From positions 1-64,000 of the forward strand of contig JBDSXV010000089.1 in the NCBI GenBank assembly GCA_039926025.1: a DNA stretch of 64,000 nt, read 5' to 3'. Shown in pieces: positions 61,213 to 64,000 of the stretch. The stretch is from Dokdonella_A sp039926025. Its GTDB lineage: Bacteria; Pseudomonadota; Gammaproteobacteria; Xanthomonadales; Rhodanobacteraceae. The position numbers and the translations under genes were made by a program. The notes under the pieces were generated by a model that did not search any database, was not told the DNA's origin, and was given only the letters and a program-made list of their open reading frames with translations. Position 1 is the stretch's first letter. Every line of letters begins with the position of its first letter.

Positions 61213-62213
61213 TTCTTGCCACCCCGGACATCGGCGAGCGCCTTGTTGAGCGCGGCGAGCATTTCCGGCGAAAGCGCACCCTGGTCCGACAGTTGCTTGA
61301 ACACATCGGTACCGATCGATTCCCAACTCTTGCTATCGGCAGCATCGGGGGCGGTGATGCGCATTCCTCCCTGCTTCAACGCCTCGCGCGCCGATGTGTT
61401 GTCGCTTCGATTGACTTTCTCGAGTCGGGCGAAGCCTGCGCCGAATTCCGTATCAACCGTCTTGCGATCTTCCACACTGAGCGCATCGGTTGCCTTTTTG
61501 TCGATGACCAGTTCGCCGACCACGTAGGTCAGTGGCAAGTCGACCATATACTTGAGCTTGGTATGCCACTGAAACGCAATGGCGCCGGAAGGTGTGTTCG
61601 CGGCGGTGTCGATCAAACCGGTCTGCATACTGGTGTAGACGTCCGAGAGCGCCAGCGGGATCGGTGTCACCCCGCCCGTCTTGAACGCAAGCTCGGCCAC
61701 CTTGTCACCCTGCGGCACCCACACCTTCGCGGCCTTGAGGTCGTCGCGCGTTTTCAGGTCGCGCGTGCTCATCAGGTAGGCGAAGCCGCCACCACTGACT
61801 CCGACGAGTTCGAAGCCTTCTTTCTCGAATTGCTGTTTCAGCAAGGGATCCAGCTTCGCGCGGACCTGGTCGATTTCCTCTTCACTTCGGTAGAGGAACG
61901 GCAAGCTGTAGATCTGCGCATCCTTCGCGATCACGGCGGCTTCGCCACCTGTAAACGCGCCGCCCTGCAATTGGCCGATCTTGATCTTGCGCAGCACGGT
62001 CGAATCGTCGCCCATCACGCCGCCGGGGTAGAACTTGACTTCGACGCGTCCCTCGGTCTTCGTCTTGATCGCTTCGCCAGCGGAGCGCATTTCGCGCATC
62101 CACGCGGTGCCATCCGGCGCGATGGTCGCGATCTTGATGGTGGCTGCATCGACTGCGGTGGATGCAAATCCGATCGCCAGGACCAGTAAACTGTTGCTCA
62201 GGATATTCATCAT
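61209..62213 (-). CDS. TRAP transporter solute-binding protein (DctP family)
   Basis: A 334-residue periplasmic receptor with a signal peptide (MMNILSNSLLVLAIGFAS...AVDA). Family landmarks include KIATIAPDGTAW, GQLQGGAFTGGE and FAYLMSTRDLKT. The Arg in STRDLKT normally contacts a carboxylate of the substrate, so an organic acid is likely. Start at 62213 rather than the upstream frame because the signal peptide begins there. Confidence 0.92.
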   Translation of the reverse strand: MMNILSNSLLVLAIGFASTAVDAATIKIATIAPDGTAWMREMRSAGEAIKTKTEGRVEVKFYPGGVMGDDSTVLRKIKIGQLQGGAFTGGEAAVIAKDAQIYSLPFLYRSEEEIDQVRAKLDPLLKQQFEKEGFELVGVSGGGFAYLMSTRDLKTRDDLKAAKVWVPQGDKVAELAFKTGGVTPIPLALSDVYTSMQTGLIDTAANTPSGAIAFQWHTKLKYMVDLPLTYVVGELVIDKKATDALSVEDRKTVDTEFGAGFARLEKVNRSDNTSAREALKQGGMRITAPDAADSKSWESIGTDVFKQLSDQGALSPEMLAALNKALADVRGGKK

Positions 62214-62436
62214 TTGATTCCGGATTCTTGATTCAGCGATAGTGACTCGTGACCCGCCACGCGGGACGACGAAGAGTGGACTGCAACGCTCATTTCGGAA
62301 GCGGCTCGCTCGGATTCTCGGCGCTGGACTTGTCCCTGTCTCGGCCCATAGCAATCGCTAGGGACCTCGCTCCGGGTCGGCGTCCAGCACAACGATCCGC
62401 GTCGCGATCCATCTCCCAAATGAACGCTGCAGCACA

Positions 62437-63306
62437 CTAGAAATAATCCTTGCCCGATTCGAGCAGCTTGCGCGCCCGTACCTGGGCGACCGTATTGATC
62501 AGCGTCAGCCCCGGCGAATGCGGATCTGCCGCGATCGCTTCGTTCAGCAGCTTGTCGTGCAGCTCCTGGTTGAAAACCAGCCGCGCATAGTGCTCCGCGT
62601 AGAGCACGCGCACCATCTGGTTGTTGCCGTTCGACATTGCAAGAGCCTTCTCGAAGTCCGCCCTGCCCTCCTCCGGTTTGCCACCCAGCGAAGCAGGTCG
62701 AAGCGTCGCGAGCACCCCGAGGATCATGTATGGCTCGCCCCTCGAATAACCCGAATCGAGCGCGACCACGCGCTCGACCAGCAGTTGAATTTTCGGCAAA
62801 TTGGCAATCGCCTTCCAGTCGTCCCGGTTGGATTGCAGACTCCCGGCCCACGAAGAGGCCAGCTGATACAGCGTGGCCGTATTTTTCACGCTCACCTTCT
62901 CGACCTCGGCCTGGAAGGATTCGAATGGCGCATCAAGCTGAGCGCACAAGGCCGGGATATTCACGCAGGTTGCGCGCCGGGCGTAGCCGAGGCTGCGCGC
63001 GGTCAGGCGCTTGGCGCGCTGCGGATCGTCGACGAATGCATTCGCGTACGAGTCGTACAGGCGCGAGCCGGCGATCAGCAGGTTCGCATTCTGCGGCGAA
63101 CCCTGGATCAAGCCGTCGACGAGCACGAGCCAGGCCGGCACGCCTTCGCGTGCCGTATCCAGGTCATCCTGATCGAGGATACCCGCGCTCAGATTGTCCG
63201 CGAGGCTCTGGGTTGCGCGATTGACCACACCCGCGCAGCCGTTGAGGCCGAAAGCGGCGATGCACGCTGCGAGGATGAAGGTTCGTGATGCGTTGTGTGG
63301 GTACAT
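62437..63306 (-). CDS. TRAP-associated TatT-component lipoprotein
   Basis: A 289-residue lipoprotein (lipobox LNGC) with a helical-repeat body typical of the TatT/T-component family. In Treponema these proteins form a trimer that binds the TRAP receptor. It is 223 bases upstream of dctP on the same strand, so it probably belongs to this system. Other TPR-like lipoproteins are possible. Confidence 0.85.
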   Translation of the reverse strand: MYPHNASRTFILAACIAAFGLNGCAGVVNRATQSLADNLSAGILDQDDLDTAREGVPAWLVLVDGLIQGSPQNANLLIAGSRLYDSYANAFVDDPQRAKRLTARSLGYARRATCVNIPALCAQLDAPFESFQAEVEKVSVKNTATLYQLASSWAGSLQSNRDDWKAIANLPKIQLLVERVVALDSGYSRGEPYMILGVLATLRPASLGGKPEEGRADFEKALAMSNGNNQMVRVLYAEHYARLVFNQELHDKLLNEAIAADPHSPGLTLINTVAQVRARKLLESGKDYF

Positions 63307-63376
63307 GTAGGTCTCGGTGAAGCAGAATGAGTGGCGATTTGATTCGCACCGGTGTTCGCAACTGTTTTGCTCGCTT

Positions 63377-64000
63377 TCAGTCGAAAAAAGTTTCGGCGGC
63401 TTCCAGCGTGTTTTCCATCAGCGTTGCCACCGTCATCGGACCGACGCCGCCGGGAACGGGCGTGATCCATGATGCGCGCTCCGCTGCGGCTGCGAACTCG
63501 ACGTCGCCGACGAGCCGACCGTCGTCAAGTCTATTGATGCCAACGTCAATGACAACCGCGCCCGGCTTGATCCACTGCCCCTTGATCAGGCCGGGTTTGC
63601 CGGCCGCGACGACGACGATGTCGCCTTGTCGCACCTCTTGTTCGAGGCTTGCGGTGAATTTGTGGCAACCCGTCGTCGTGCAGCCTGCCAGCAGAAGCTC
63701 CAGGATCAACGGTCTGCCCACGTGGTTGGATACGCCAACGACGACCGCCTTGCGCCCGCGCACAGGCCTGTCCGTGTGTGCAAGCAGGATCATCACGCCC
63801 TTCGGTGTGCATGGGCGCAGACCCCGCTGGCGCAGTGCGAGGCGGCCAACGTTTTCGGCCTGGAAGCCGTCCACATCCTTGCGCGCATCGATGCGGTCGA
63901 TCAGGGCCGTCGCATTGATGCCGGGTGGCACAGGCAGCTGCAACAGGATGCCGTGCACGTCAGGATCCGCATTCAGGCGATCGATCAAGGCAACGAGGTC
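63377..64000 (-). CDS. folD: methylenetetrahydrofolate dehydrogenase/cyclohydrolase (5' end outside window)
   Basis: About 208 residues of the C-terminal part of FolD. Visible landmarks are GILLQLPVP, PCTPKGV, the NADP segment GVSNHVGRP and PVPGGVGPMT at the C-terminus. The N-terminal third lies beyond the right edge. The enzyme interconverts 5,10-methylene- and 10-formyl-tetrahydrofolate. Confidence 0.95.
   Translation of the reverse strand, partial: DLVALIDRLNADPDVHGILLQLPVPPGINATALIDRIDARKDVDGFQAENVGRLALRQRGLRPCTPKGVMILLAHTDRPVRGRKAVVVGVSNHVGRPLILELLLAGCTTTGCHKFTASLEQEVRQGDIVVVAAGKPGLIKGQWIKPGAVVIDVGINRLDDGRLVGDVEFAAAAERASWITPVPGGVGPMTVATLMENTLEAAETFFD

Noticed and set aside
1..64000. CRISPR arrays, tRNA or rRNA genes
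   Set aside because: No repeat-spacer pattern and no cloverleaf or rRNA sequence was recognised by eye; a dedicated scan (tRNAscan, CRISPR finder) would be decisive.

Overview
The window is high-GC bacterial DNA, most likely from a gammaproteobacterium of the Lysobacterales/Xanthomonadales, perhaps Rhodanobacteraceae. That placement is inferred from gene content and neighbourhoods (guaB-guaA-tadA, TRAP transporter plus TatT component, Ser/Thr kinase with TPR repeats, PrlR/NtrC-like regulators). No ribosomal RNA or other marker gene fixes it.

Positions 1 to about 37350 hold most of a trans-acyltransferase (trans-AT) polyketide gene cluster, nearly all on the minus strand. The core is a 4559-residue synthase (7760-21439) and a second synthase (7600 to the left edge, unfinished). 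Neither carries an internal AT domain. Modules, N to C: protein 1 = [DUF2156]-[tryptophanase-like PLP lyase]-KS-DH-KR-ACP / KS-KR-ACP / KS-ACP; protein 2 = [adaptor or pseudo-methyltransferase]-[GNAT]-ACP / KS-DH-KR-ACP / KS (cut by the edge). Around them lie a discrete ACP, a divergent P450, two genes of a beta-branching (HMG-synthase) cassette (PksH-like ECH1 and a Cys-to-Ser decarboxylating KS), an NtrY/NtrC-like two-component pair, an AT-like acyl hydrolase, an aldehyde dehydrogenase, a MATE exporter, a type II thioesterase and an Sfp-type phosphopantetheinyl transferase. No malonyl-loading AT, HMG synthase or ECH2 is visible, so the cluster must continue past position 1 or borrow them from elsewhere. 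Two degraded IS5-type transposase remnants lie inside it.

The most unusual feature is the DUF2156 + PLP-lyase didomain at the front of the 4559-residue synthase. A PLP lyase in a polyketide synthase, next to beta-branching genes, recalls the DUF-SH (cysteine lyase) chemistry of leinamycin-type assembly lines. An unusual sulfur- or amino-acid-dependent step is therefore a reasonable hypothesis.

From 37354 to 51134 the window holds an accessory stretch: an SGNH-like hydrolase, a FUSC-type membrane protein, a secreted Kelch-repeat protein, a sorbosone-dehydrogenase-type lipoprotein, several very small stress-type genes (metallothionein-like, DUF3309, an acidic 68-residue protein), then a kinase / response-regulator / hybrid-kinase signalling operon.

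From 51481 to the right edge the content is housekeeping-like: guaB, a 2OG-Fe(II) oxygenase gene, guaA and tadA in one minus-strand run; truC ending inside a short inverted-repeat element; a Ser/Thr kinase with TPRs; a complete TRAP transporter with a TatT lipoprotein; and the 3' part of folD.
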